Shown one piece after another: positions 1 through 8,629 of a DNA stretch of 64,000 bases. The DNA is taken from contig NZ_CP073639.1 of the NCBI RefSeq assembly GCF_029962485.1, forward strand, positions 558,001-622,000. The letters are read 5' to 3'. Both the position numbers and the translations under genes were made by a program. The notes under the pieces are model-generated. The model searched no databases. It was not told where the DNA came from and worked only from the letters and a program-made list of their open reading frames with translations. The stretch comes from Burkholderia cepacia. GTDB lineage: Bacteria > Pseudomonadota > Gammaproteobacteria > Burkholderiales > Burkholderiaceae. Positions within the stretch are counted from its first letter, which is position 1. Each line of letters starts with the position of its first letter.

Positions 1-858
1 CTGACGCTCGAGAAACTCCGATACAACGGGCTCCCAGACGTCGATACCGCGCGCAAACAGCAAATGCCCATTTTTCTCGAACGGCGGAAGCAGCCGATAG
101 TCGGCATAGCCCCCGGCACGAACAAATGCATCGTGCCAGGCGCTGCTGTACGTCGGTGCGAAGTACTGGTCATTTTCGGTATAAATCCACAGCATCGGGA
201 CGCGCGCCGTTTTTCCGAATCGCGAATACATGGCTTCCAGCCGTTCGCCCTGACAGGGGACGCCGGGGTGCTCGACCGGATCGCCGCCGGAACCGCCAGC
301 GAAGTTGATCGCCCCGACCACGCCGTCCGGATTGTCGGCCGCCATGGCCGTCGTGACGAAGCCGCCGACCGATTGCCCGACAATGACGATGCGATGCGGG
401 TCCACGTGGGGCTGCCGCCTCGAGTAGTCAAGTACGGCAAGCTCTTCCGTGCGCGCCGCCTCGATCATCGGCACATAGTCCTTCTGACGACATTTGCCGC
501 TGTATTCCGGATCGAATTGCGTGCCGAACTGACCGTAGCCGATGCGCGTCGGCTCGAATACGGCGAAGCCCCGTTTCACGAAATAGGCGACTTGCCGGGT
601 GAAGCGAAACCGCGGCGGCGTACCGCGATCCGATGCGCTGCGACCATGATTGAGAATCAGGATCGGAAATGGCCCATCGCCATCCGGAAAGAATTGCGTG
701 ATCGCAACCTTGCCCGTTCGCTCCGCCCCGTAAAAATCCTTCACGGTCACGTCGATTGTCGACACGGACTCGTGAAGGTCCGACCTGAGTTGCTCGGCGC
801 GAACGCCGGGGATCACGAGCGCAACGCATATCCAAAGCAGGCGTCTGGCAATCGTCAT
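1..858 (-). CDS. Secreted alpha/beta hydrolase (dienelactone-hydrolase-like), 3' end cut by window edge
   Basis: The minus-strand reading frame opens at ATG 858 with AGGTAGG a few bases upstream and runs 286 codons off the left edge without a stop. The first 21 residues (MTIARRLLWICVALVIPGVRA) are a typical Sec signal peptide, so the product is exported. An N-terminal beta-strand/oxyanion segment (PILILNHGRS) is followed by the nucleophile elbow GQSVGG, where Ser is the expected catalytic residue, and a late segment PMLWIYTENDQYF carries the usual acid-loop Asp. A candidate catalytic His lies in KNGHLLF near the edge. The fold is clear; the substrate is not, and esterase, dienelactone hydrolase or acetylhydrolase are all possible. 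Confidence 0.85.
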   Translation of the reverse strand, partial: MTIARRLLWICVALVIPGVRAEQLRSDLHESVSTIDVTVKDFYGAERTGKVAITQFFPDGDGPFPILILNHGRSASDRGTPPRFRFTRQVAYFVKRGFAVFEPTRIGYGQFGTQFDPEYSGKCRQKDYVPMIEAARTEELAVLDYSRRQPHVDPHRIVIVGQSVGGFVTTAMAADNPDGVVGAINFAGGSGGDPVEHPGVPCQGERLEAMYSRFGKTARVPMLWIYTENDQYFAPTYSSAWHDAFVRAGGYADYRLLPPFEKNGHLLFARGIDVWEPVVSEFLERQ

Positions 859-1011
859 AGCGACCTACCTGTCGAGAACGATGGATTCAGCATGGTCACA
901 ACGGAACCGTATCGCGCGCACCGGCTACGTCCCGCGCGGCAACGAACGCTGGTCGATTCCCGAGGGCTTCTTCTTGATCCTGCGTCACCCTGGTAGCCGG
1001 GACAAGCGCCG

Positions 1012-1536
1012 TCACAAACGACGCCCGAGCAATTGCCCCGGCCAACCCTCCACGTCGAAGGTTGAAATACGCTCATACCCGCAGGACTCGTAAAAACGCA
1101 CCAGCGCCCCCGTCCCGCCGCCGTAGCAGTCCACGCGCAGGCGCGCCACCCCGGCAGCCCGGGCGCGCTCGTCCGCGAAGGCCATCAGGCGCCGGCCGAC
1201 ACCGCGCGCCTGGGCATCACGCCCCGCCACCAGCACTCTCACGTAGATTTCCGGCTCGGTGGCGGCAGGCACGTAGGGCATGGACTCGCCCAGGATCAAC
1301 GCGCCCAGAATGCGGCCGTCCGCCCCTTCCGCCACCCACGCCTCGGGCAGCGCACAGGCTTCGGTCACGAGCGCAATCCGCTTCGGCGACGTCGACCAGG
1401 GCTCGCGGCCCCATTGCCCCTCGTTGCCAATGGCGACGAACCAGTCGATCACCTCGTCGAAGATCCCCAGCACCGCCGGCACATCAAGCGCGCTGGCGCG
1501 GCGTATCACCCGTTCGTCGACTCCTGTCACCGTCAC
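1012..1536 (-). CDS. GNAT family N-acetyltransferase
   Basis: A 174-residue GNAT protein. The open frame extends further upstream, but GTG at 1536 is preferred because GGAG sits about 8 bases before it; the extension encodes unlikely sequence. The acetyl-CoA binding motif A is visible as IYVRVLVAGRDAQARGVGRRL (Q/R-x-x-G-x-G/A core ARGVGR), followed by the C-terminal VRFYESCGYE segment typical of the family. The N-terminal half (RRASALDVPAVLGIFDEV) resembles the first GNAT helices. It transfers an acetyl group from acetyl-CoA to an unknown amine. It is divergent from the CobS-like gene and is not clearly in an operon. Confidence 0.85.
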   Translation of the reverse strand: MTVTGVDERVIRRASALDVPAVLGIFDEVIDWFVAIGNEGQWGREPWSTSPKRIALVTEACALPEAWVAEGADGRILGALILGESMPYVPAATEPEIYVRVLVAGRDAQARGVGRRLMAFADERARAAGVARLRVDCYGGGTGALVRFYESCGYERISTFDVEGWPGQLLGRRL

Positions 1537-1847
1537 GTTCCACACTCCTTCGCCGGCTTCAACGACCGGCGCACGATTGATGGCAATGCCGGGCCGCACG
1601 GGGACGTGCGATGGAAGCCAGGCGATCAAGCCTGCTACGTTACTGAAATTCCGCCCGGTTGATCAAGGCATGGCGAGGTACCGAGCAGTCATGCTGCGGC
1701 GCACGACCCGTGGCGTCAGCCGCCTGCGCCACACTGCATCGCGGCAGGACGCTGCCCCCGCCCATGTCGCCCGACGCAGCAAAACTATACAATCGACGCG
1801 ATGCATCGAAGACATGAAGCGCCGGCCGCCCAATCTCGTCTGCCACC
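1537..1847. promoter_or_regulatory. Divergent intergenic region between GNAT and CobS-like genes
   Basis: A 311-base gene-free stretch separating divergent genes. A -10-like TATACAAT at about 1786-1793 on the plus strand lies about 55 bases before the CobS-like ATG and could belong to its promoter. I see no conserved operator, and no cobalamin-riboswitch-like structure despite the CobS/CobT resemblance of the downstream genes. Confidence 0.35.
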
Positions 1848-3050
1848 ATGATCGCACCCGCTGCCCCCTCCTCCTCCGCCCCGTCGGTACTCGGCGTCTA
1901 TCGGCAACTGGCCGACCCGTCCGCCGGACAATGGGTCGTCAGCCGTTCCGAACGTGCGCACATGTACCGGATCCAGCATCACCGGCCCGACGGCAGCACG
2001 TCGGTCGACACGGTCGTCGATGCGGACAATCTCGACGCAAAGCTGCACAAGTGGATTCAGGAAGGCTTCGTCCAGCGCGAAACCGGCGACCGCGCGGCTC
2101 CTGCTCATCGCGCCGGGTTCATGCATGACCTGCGCCGAGCGCAGGCGTTGCGACCGGCGGCAGCGAGCGAAGTAGCCGATCAGGTGCGGGTGGGCGGCGT
2201 GCCGATGCCGCGCGGCCCGGGCGGGCCGCTCGTGCCGCCGCCGAACCCGGCCTACCTGTTCACCGCACGCACGACGAACGTGCTCGAAGACATCCTCGAG
2301 AACCGCCGCATCCTGCTGATCGGCCATACCGGCACCGGCAAGACGAGCCTCATCGAACAGGCCGCCGCGCAAGCCGGCCACGGCGTGCTGCGCTCGAACA
2401 TGAACGGGCAGACGACGGTCGGCGACTTCGTCGGCTTCTGGACCGTCAAGGGCGGCGAGACGATCTGGGTCGATGGCGTGCTGCCGACCGCGATGCGCGA
2501 AGGGCTGTGGCTGATCGTCGACGAAATCGACTTCGCGGAACCGGCGATCCTCGCGGTGCTGACCGCCGTGCTCGAACCTGGCGGCCGCCTGCTGCTGAAG
2601 GAGAAAGGCAACGAGATCGTCGTCCCGCATCCGTCGTTCCGGCTGTTCGCGACCGCCAACGCAGTGGGCGCGATGGGCCAGTTCCGCCACCTGTACCAGG
2701 GCGCCAACGTGATGAACGAGGCGTTCCTCGATCGCTGGCGCGTGTACCACCTCGACTACCTGCCGCCGGCCGACGAGGCGCATGTGCTGCAGCGGACCTT
2801 CGGCGCGGCCATGTCGGCGGCGATGGCCGGCACGCTCGCGTCGATCGCCGCCGACTGCCGCGCCGCGTTCGTCCGCGAGGATCTGGCCAGCGCGTTCTCG
2901 ACGCGCCGCCTGCTCGACTGGGCCGAGCTGATGCTGCGCACCGGCGACCCCGAATCGGCCGCCGGCCCGACCATCTACGCGAAGGTCAGCACGGAAGACG
3001 CCGACCTGATCCGCAGCATCATCCGCCACTACATCGACGTCGGGGCCTGA
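1848..3050 (+). CDS. MoxR/CobS-like AAA+ ATPase
   Basis: A 400-residue AAA+ ATPase of the MoxR/CobS type. Walker A is GHTGTGKT at residues 159-166 and Walker B is LWLIVDEIDFA around 220-230 (D225, E226). A sensor-like FRLFATANA and an arginine-containing DRWRVYHLDYLPP segment follow. The N-terminal ~110 residues are not recognised; they include a short WIQEGFVQ segment. CobS is the ATPase of the aerobic cobaltochelatase and works with a VWA-domain CobT; here the next gene, 4 bases downstream, is exactly such a protein. No CobN or other cobalamin gene is nearby, so the pair may instead remodel another metal-enzyme or complex. The start ATG lacks an obvious Shine-Dalgarno. Confidence 0.85.
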   Translation: MIAPAAPSSSAPSVLGVYRQLADPSAGQWVVSRSERAHMYRIQHHRPDGSTSVDTVVDADNLDAKLHKWIQEGFVQRETGDRAAPAHRAGFMHDLRRAQALRPAAASEVADQVRVGGVPMPRGPGGPLVPPPNPAYLFTARTTNVLEDILENRRILLIGHTGTGKTSLIEQAAAQAGHGVLRSNMNGQTTVGDFVGFWTVKGGETIWVDGVLPTAMREGLWLIVDEIDFAEPAILAVLTAVLEPGGRLLLKEKGNEIVVPHPSFRLFATANAVGAMGQFRHLYQGANVMNEAFLDRWRVYHLDYLPPADEAHVLQRTFGAAMSAAMAGTLASIAADCRAAFVREDLASAFSTRRLLDWAELMLRTGDPESAAGPTIYAKVSTEDADLIRSIIRHYIDVGA

Positions 3051-3054
3051 TGCG

Positions 3055-4758
3055 ATGGACCGGGACGACGACGCGAGGTCGCAGCATCTGACGCGGCTGG
3101 CCCGGACGCTTACGCAACGGCACGGCATCGAGGTGCGGTTCGCGCGCCACGGGCCGGTCGTGCGGCGCGACCTACTGCTGTTGCCCGACACGCTGCTCGC
3201 CGGCGAGATCGACGACGATGCGATCACCGGCCTTGTCGATCTCCATGCGGCACGGGTGCGCTTTGGCGCGCTCGACGACGTCGCCGCGCTGGTGTCGCCT
3301 GCCGTACGGGCCATTGCGCAAGCGATCGACGACCGCCGCGTCGCCGGTTGTCTCGTCGCGATCTATCCCGGCGCGAACGCATTCCTGGGCCGGATGCGGG
3401 CGGTGTCGGCCGCCGACACGCTGCGCCGCTGGCCGCGCATGGCGTGGCGCGACAGGCTGATGTGGCGCATCGAGCGCGCGCTGTGGGGCGAACCGCCTTC
3501 GTCCACCGAACACGTTCCGTCGCTCGACGCCACACTGGCCGCGTCCGACGATCTCGTCGACGAAGCGCGCGTGTCGGCGTCGACGGCCGACAGCATCCGC
3601 GCCGCGCAGCGGATCGTCGAACGGGTGCGCGCGCTGGCATCGGCCGGGGCGAACAACATGATGTTCACGGCCGATCCGGGCAGCACGATCGACAGCACGA
3701 CCATCGCCGCCGAATTCGAATCGGACGGACAGGGCACGTCGGACGACGCGCGTGCGCCGGTGGCGGCCGAATCCGGCACCGGTGCGATCGCGGACACCGC
3801 GTCGTCCACCGAATCGCCCACGCCGGGCGATACCGCGCCCGGCACGATCCGCCTGTCCGCGGACAACCGGCCGCTGCTCTCCGTCCCGCTGACGACCGCG
3901 TTCGACACCGTGACGGACTTCACCGGCAAGGGTGAACCGGCCGGCTGGCATCGTCTGCGCGCGGCGGCCCGCGCGCAGACCGAACCGCTCAAGCTCCGGC
4001 TCGAACGCGCGTTGAAAGTGGACGAGCAGACGCGCTGGAAGCGCGAACAAGAACGCGGCGCGCTCGACCGGACGTCACTCGCCCGTCTGGCGACCACCCC
4101 CGGCTATCGCACGCCGTTCCGCACCGAACGCGCAGCACCGGGACGCGACGCGGCCGTCAGCCTGCTGATCGACTGCAGCGGCTCGATGGACGGCAAGAAA
4201 ATCGAACTCGCCGGACTCTGCGCAACTGCGCTGTGCGACGCGCTGATGCAGCTCGGCTTCGCCTGCGAAGTGCTCGGCTACAGCTCGGTCGAGGATGCCG
4301 CGATGCGTGCGCATTACCAGCGCTGGATCGACGACGGCCGCAGCACGTTCGGCTACAACCGGTTCGTCGAGCGGCTCGATCTGCGCGTCTACAAGCGGTT
4401 CGATTCCGACAATCCGAGCGGCCTCGCGTGCATCGAATGCGGCCACGAGAATCCCGACGGCGAGGCGTTGAGCTGGGCAGCCGAACGATTGCTGTCGAAA
4501 CGTGCGCGCCGGCGGATCCTGATGGTGCTGTCGGACGGCTATCCGGCCACCGGCGACGGCAACCCGGCGATCCTGCGCACCGACCTGCGCGCACGCGTCG
4601 ATGCGTTGCGCGAACAACGCGTCGAGCTGATCGGCGTCGGGATTCTCGACGATTCGGTCGAGTCGTTCTATCCGGTCAGCAGCGTGGTCGAACACCTGAA
4701 CGAACTGCCCGGCGCGGCGTTCCGCGTGTTGAGCGATACGCTGCTGGATCGGCGATAG
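3055..4758 (+). CDS. CobT-like von Willebrand factor A domain protein
   Basis: A 567-residue partner of the preceding ATPase, starting 4 bases after its stop. The C-terminal third is a VWA domain with an intact MIDAS motif DCSGSMDGKK (D373-x-S-x-S) and a later VLSDGYPATGDGN strand that supplies the distal MIDAS Asp. A CIECGHENPDGEAL insertion resembles the CobT C-terminal segment. Residues ~150-280 are acidic, Ser/Thr/Ala-rich and probably disordered, as in CobT. By analogy the VWA protein docks on the AAA+ ring and hands over to a target complex. The gene is convergent with the MHYT kinase, with only 8 bases between them. Annotation as CobT is by resemblance; the true target is unknown. Confidence 0.82.
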   Translation: MDRDDDARSQHLTRLARTLTQRHGIEVRFARHGPVVRRDLLLLPDTLLAGEIDDDAITGLVDLHAARVRFGALDDVAALVSPAVRAIAQAIDDRRVAGCLVAIYPGANAFLGRMRAVSAADTLRRWPRMAWRDRLMWRIERALWGEPPSSTEHVPSLDATLAASDDLVDEARVSASTADSIRAAQRIVERVRALASAGANNMMFTADPGSTIDSTTIAAEFESDGQGTSDDARAPVAAESGTGAIADTASSTESPTPGDTAPGTIRLSADNRPLLSVPLTTAFDTVTDFTGKGEPAGWHRLRAAARAQTEPLKLRLERALKVDEQTRWKREQERGALDRTSLARLATTPGYRTPFRTERAAPGRDAAVSLLIDCSGSMDGKKIELAGLCATALCDALMQLGFACEVLGYSSVEDAAMRAHYQRWIDDGRSTFGYNRFVERLDLRVYKRFDSDNPSGLACIECGHENPDGEALSWAAERLLSKRARRRILMVLSDGYPATGDGNPAILRTDLRARVDALREQRVELIGVGILDDSVESFYPVSSVVEHLNELPGAAFRVLSDTLLDRR

Positions 4759-4766
4759 CCGCGTCG

Positions 4767-6536
4767 TCATGCGCGTTGCGTGAGCGCGGCCGCGTTCGCG
4801 TGGTCGCCTGCGCGCCGGACCGGCAGCCGCACGCGGAAGGTCGTGCCGCGCCCGGGCTCGCTGGTCACGTCGATCGCGCCGCGATGGCGCTCGACGATGC
4901 CGTGCGATACCGACAGCCCGAGCCCCGTGCCCTGCCCGACCGGCTTCGTCGTGAAGAACGGATCGAAGATCCGCCGCACGATATCGGGCGCCATGCCCGT
5001 GCCGGTATCGCTGATCGCGATCGACACCTGGTCGCCGTCGCTCGACGTGCGAATCGTGATCACGCCATGTTCGGGAATTGCCTGCGCCGCGTTGACCAGC
5101 AGGTTCATGAATACCTGGTTCAGTTGCGACGGCAGGCATTCGACATGCGGGACATCGCCGTAGTCGCGCACGACGTCGGCCTTGTACTTGAGTTCGTTGT
5201 GGACGACGTTGAGCGTGCTCTCGAGGCCGGCATGCAGATCGACGACGCGCCATTCGTCGCTGGCCGGACGCGAGAAATCGCGCAGGTCCTGCACGATGCG
5301 CCGCACGCGCAGCGCACCGTCGATCGATTCGTCGATCAGCGTCACGATCTCGTCGCGGACGTAGTCGAGATCCGCCGCGCGGCGCACCGCGGTCAACGCA
5401 TCGCGCGCGGCCGGGTCGTGCCGCGGCAGTGCGGCTTCATGTGCGGCGACCACGTCGAGCAGGCTGCGCACCCACGTCTTCAACGTATTGAGGTTCGCGC
5501 TGACGAAGCCGATCGGATTGTTGATCTCGTGCGCGACGCCGGCCGCGAGCTGGCCGATCGACGCGAGCTTTTCCGACTGCAGCAACTGCTCGTGCGTTTC
5601 CTCGAGCACATGCAGCAGGCGCCGCTGTTCGTCCTTTTCCTGTTCGAGTTGCGCGTGCGCGGCCTTGCGTTCATCGATCTCGGCCGCCATGTTCTCGCGC
5701 GTGCGTTGCAGCATCTGCGTCGTCTGCTCGTAGCGGCGCAGTGCGCGTTCGAGTTCGTCGGTGCGCAAGCGCACGAGCCGTTCGAGCGTGTCGGTCATGC
5801 CGCGCAGGAAGGTGGTGCGCGCATCGAAACGGCACAGCATCAGCGTGACGACCAGCGTCGCCATCGTGAACAGCGCGACAGTCGTCGCGAGCCACGGTGT
5901 GTCGACGCCTTGCGCGGCGCCGCACCGTGCATCCGGCGCGAAATGCGCGGCCGCCATCGCCGTATAGTGCATGCCGGTAATGGCCATGCCCATGATGACG
6001 GCCGCACCGACGCGTTGCGCGGCCGCATGGCGTGCCTGCTGCACGCGCAATGCCTGCGCAATCCACAGCGCGGCCGTCGATGCGATCACCGCGATGCCGA
6101 TCGATGCGGCAAACAGCGCGGCATCGTAACGAATGCCCGGCTGCATGTGCATCGCGGCCATGCCCGTGTAATGCATGCCGGCAATGCCGCCGCCCATCAG
6201 CACGCCGCCCGCGCACAGCCGCCGCCAGCCCAGCCGCGCGCGCGTAACGACGTTCAGCGCGAAATACGACACCAGCACGGCGATTGCCAGCGATATGCCT
6301 GTGCCCTGCCACGCATAGCCGAGCGGGATCGGCAGCGAGAACGCGAGCATCCCGACGAAATGCATCGACCAGATTCCGGTGCCCATTGCCGCCGCGCCGC
6401 CGCCCAGCCACGCCCGCTTCAGCTTCGGGTTGTCGAGCAGCGAAATGAACGCCGCTAGGTCGAGCGTCGTATAGGACGCCAGCGTCGCGATCGCGAGCGA
6501 CAGCAGAACGAGCGGGACGTTGTAGGTGCCATGCAT
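4767..6536 (-). CDS. MHYT-domain membrane histidine kinase
   Basis: A 589-residue sensor kinase. The first ~235 residues form about seven membrane segments with three MHYT-type motifs: SMHFVGM (~58), GMHYTGMAAMH (~120) and GMHYTAMAA (~189). MHYT domains are thought to bind a metal, possibly copper, and sense a diatomic gas or redox state. A long coiled coil (residues ~240-320) leads to a HisKA H-box, AAGVAHEINNP with phospho-accepting His336, then an HATPase domain with N-box NLLVNAAQAI, G1 DTGTGM, and PFFTTKPVGQGTGLGL. ATG at 6536 was chosen because the membrane domain begins at once there; the longer upstream frame encodes no plausible sequence. It follows the response-regulator gene by 65 bases, so the two probably form one operon and pathway. 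Confidence 0.9.
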   Translation of the reverse strand: MHGTYNVPLVLLSLAIATLASYTTLDLAAFISLLDNPKLKRAWLGGGAAAMGTGIWSMHFVGMLAFSLPIPLGYAWQGTGISLAIAVLVSYFALNVVTRARLGWRRLCAGGVLMGGGIAGMHYTGMAAMHMQPGIRYDAALFAASIGIAVIASTAALWIAQALRVQQARHAAAQRVGAAVIMGMAITGMHYTAMAAAHFAPDARCGAAQGVDTPWLATTVALFTMATLVVTLMLCRFDARTTFLRGMTDTLERLVRLRTDELERALRRYEQTTQMLQRTRENMAAEIDERKAAHAQLEQEKDEQRRLLHVLEETHEQLLQSEKLASIGQLAAGVAHEINNPIGFVSANLNTLKTWVRSLLDVVAAHEAALPRHDPAARDALTAVRRAADLDYVRDEIVTLIDESIDGALRVRRIVQDLRDFSRPASDEWRVVDLHAGLESTLNVVHNELKYKADVVRDYGDVPHVECLPSQLNQVFMNLLVNAAQAIPEHGVITIRTSSDGDQVSIAISDTGTGMAPDIVRRIFDPFFTTKPVGQGTGLGLSVSHGIVERHRGAIDVTSEPGRGTTFRVRLPVRRAGDHANAAALTQRA

Positions 6537-6601
6537 GATCGGGCGCCCGAAGCAGGAGGAAGGCAGCGTCGCGGTGCACGGTCGATCGCGCACCGCGACC
6601 G

Positions 6602-8020
6602 TCAGGCCGGCGGTGCGCCCGCGTCGGGCGCCTGCACCGGCGCCGACGCCGCCGGGCCGGCCAGCACGAGGATGTCGAAGGCGGTCCCTTCCCGCGTCTC
6701 GAAGCGCCGCACGAGTTCGATCTGGTGCGCCGACATCACGCTGCCCTTCGTCATCAGCAGCACGCCGCGATGCGTGCGCAGATCGTCGGCGAGCCGCATC
6801 CCTTCGCGCAGTTGCGCCGACCGGATCTCGGCGACGGACGCCGCGATGCCGAGACTCGCGGGATCCCGCATCAGCTCGGTGAAGCGCCCGACGAGCTGCG
6901 GGTCGTAACGCACGCCGGCCTGCGAGCGCAGCACGTCGATCGCCTGTTCGATCGAATGCGGCGCACCGATCTCGCCGTGTCGCAGCCCTTCGAAATCGCG
7001 TGCGATCGCAACGATCCGCGAGCCAAGCGGGATCGCGTCGCCGATCAGGCCGTCCGGCGTGCCGCGCCCGTTGAAACGCTCGTACTGATGCAGCACGATC
7101 GACGCGACCTTGTGCAATTGCGCGACAGGCGTCAGCACCATCTGCGCACGCAGCGGATGTTCGTGGAACAGCCGGTGCTCGTCCGTCGTCATCCGCGTGA
7201 GCGGCTTGTGCAGCAATTCGTCCGGCAGCGACAGCTTGCCGATGCCGTGCAGCAGCCCCGCGAAATAGACGTCCTGCGCATGCAGCTCGCTCATTTCCGC
7301 CGCCAGCGCGAGCCGGCGCGCGATCTCGCCAACCCGCATCGCATGGCCGCTGGCCGCTCCGCATCGAAGCTCGATCATGCTCGCGCAGACCTGCACCATC
7401 GCCGTAAAACTGCGCTTCAGGTCGCGTTGCGCGGCCTCCAGGAACATCACGGTCTGGCCGAGCTCGTCGGTGCGCGCACGCACCTGCGTTTCGAGTTCCG
7501 TGTTGAACAGGCGCAGCGCTTCGTTCTGCGCTTCCGTCAGCGCGGCCAGCCGGGCCGCTTCGCGGCGCAAACGGCGCTGCTCCAGCGCCTGCTCGATGGT
7601 CAGCAGCAGGTCGTGATCGTCCCACGGCTTGTTCAGATAGCGATACACGCCGCCTTCGTTGACCGCCTGCACGACCGACGCGATCTCCGCATAACCGGTC
7701 AGCAGGATGCGCATCGTGTCCGGGTACAGCGCCCGTGCGCGCGCCAGGAATTCCGCGCCGCTCAGGTGCGGCATCCGCATGTCGGACACGATCAGGTCGA
7801 TCTCCGTCGACGCCAGGATCCCGAGCGCGGCCTCGCCGCTGTCGGCGGTCAGGATCTCGTAGCCGGTGGGCCGCAATACGCGCCTGAGCGCCGACAGCAC
7901 ATTCGGCTCGTCGTCGACCAGCAGGATCGACGGTGCGCGGTCCGCATCGCCGGATGCCGCTGTCGCGTCGGGAATTTCGGATGACATGGCATTCACGCCG
8001 TTTGTTGCAGATGTCGTCAC
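6602..8020 (-). CDS. Response regulator with degenerate HD-GYP-type output domain
   Basis: A 472-residue two-domain regulator. Receiver: acidic pair D36/D37 (LLVDDEPN), phospho-acceptor D80 in LIVSDMRMP, and K131 in LNKPW. A coiled-coil linker (~140-205) joins an HD-GYP-like domain. In active c-di-GMP phosphodiesterases the core motifs read LLHDIGK and G-x-GYP; here they read LLHGIGK (residues 257-263) and GRGTP (318-322), so the metal-binding Asp is Gly and the Tyr is Thr. The other histidines (H226, H258, H288, H311) remain. Catalysis is therefore doubtful and a sensory or scaffolding role is likely. GTG at 8020 has GAGG 6 bases upstream; an in-frame ATG at 7987 has no such site. Likely partner of the downstream MHYT kinase. 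Confidence 0.87.
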   Translation of the reverse strand: MTTSATNGVNAMSSEIPDATAASGDADRAPSILLVDDEPNVLSALRRVLRPTGYEILTADSGEAALGILASTEIDLIVSDMRMPHLSGAEFLARARALYPDTMRILLTGYAEIASVVQAVNEGGVYRYLNKPWDDHDLLLTIEQALEQRRLRREAARLAALTEAQNEALRLFNTELETQVRARTDELGQTVMFLEAAQRDLKRSFTAMVQVCASMIELRCGAASGHAMRVGEIARRLALAAEMSELHAQDVYFAGLLHGIGKLSLPDELLHKPLTRMTTDEHRLFHEHPLRAQMVLTPVAQLHKVASIVLHQYERFNGRGTPDGLIGDAIPLGSRIVAIARDFEGLRHGEIGAPHSIEQAIDVLRSQAGVRYDPQLVGRFTELMRDPASLGIAASVAEIRSAQLREGMRLADDLRTHRGVLLMTKGSVMSAHQIELVRRFETREGTAFDILVLAGPAASAPVQAPDAGAPPA

Positions 8021-8072
8021 AATTGGCCTCGGATCAATTATTCACATCCTCTCTGCAACATCGGCCGGCCTC

Positions 8073-8097
8073 GCGTTTTCCATATTGGTGAAAACGC
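8073..8097. promoter_or_regulatory. Inverted repeat upstream of the response-regulator/MHYT-kinase operon
   Basis: GCGTTTTC at 8073-8080 and GAAAACGC at 8090-8097 are perfect inverted copies separated by 9 bases, about 55-75 bases before the operon's GTG start. A weaker GTACG/CGTAC pair follows at about 8107-8128. The size fits a dimeric repressor/activator site or a terminator-like hairpin for the upstream acetyltransferase gene's opposite strand. The protein that would bind is not identifiable. Confidence 0.35.
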
Positions 8098-8140
8098 TAA
8101 TACGTGCGTACGATTTTAACCGGCGTACATCCGGCGGGCG

Positions 8141-8590
8141 CTACACGGTTGCCGAACCCGGCTCGCGCACGTAGTAGATGTCCCATTCCGCTTCGTCGCT
8201 CCGCACGAAGCCGTGCCGTTCGTAGAAGCGGTTCGACGCGCTGCCGCGCAACGCGCCGACGCGGACGATCATGCGTTGCGCATCGGCCCGCGCGAAGATC
8301 TCGCGCAGCACGGCCGCGCCGATCCCCTTTCCCTGATGCGCGGGCACGATATAGAGGTGGTCGAGCAGCCAATGATCGTCGTTCGGCCGGATCACGTAAA
8401 AGCCCGCGCGGGCGCCATCGGCTTCGATGAAACGGCATAACGCCGGGTCGAACGACGCGAGAAACCGGTCGCGCGCACGCTGCGGATCGAAACGACCGAT
8501 GCGTTCGAGGCTGTCACGCATCGCGGCGATGCGGATCGCGACCAGGGTTTCGGCGTCGGATTGCGTCGTTGGGGCGAAGGTCAGGTTCAT
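8141..8590 (-). CDS. GNAT family N-acetyltransferase
   Basis: A 149-residue single-domain GNAT. The acetyl-CoA binding motif A reads LDHLYIVPAHQGKGIGAAVL (Q-x-x-G-x-G/A present as QGKGIG), followed by the C-terminal ASNRFYERHGF segment. The N-terminus (PTTQSDAETLVAIRIAAMRDS) matches the first GNAT strand and helix. The substrate is unknown. It starts at ATG 8590 with no strong ribosome-binding site and lies 39 bases downstream of the TPR-like gene, so the two may be cotranscribed. Confidence 0.88.
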   Translation of the reverse strand: MNLTFAPTTQSDAETLVAIRIAAMRDSLERIGRFDPQRARDRFLASFDPALCRFIEADGARAGFYVIRPNDDHWLLDHLYIVPAHQGKGIGAAVLREIFARADAQRMIVRVGALRGSASNRFYERHGFVRSDEAEWDIYYVREPGSATV

Positions 8591-8629
8591 GGGCGGGGAC
8601 TCGCGTCGTGCGGAGAAAACGCCTGCGCG

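Noticed and set aside
1537..1847. Cobalamin riboswitch upstream of the CobS-like gene
   Set aside because: No B12-box or stem arrangement recognisable; the gene pair is not clearly a cobalamin system.
6537..7625. N-terminal extension of the MHYT kinase into the response-regulator gene
   Set aside because: The extension is Arg/Ala-rich out-of-frame sequence of the response regulator; the real protein begins at the first membrane segment.
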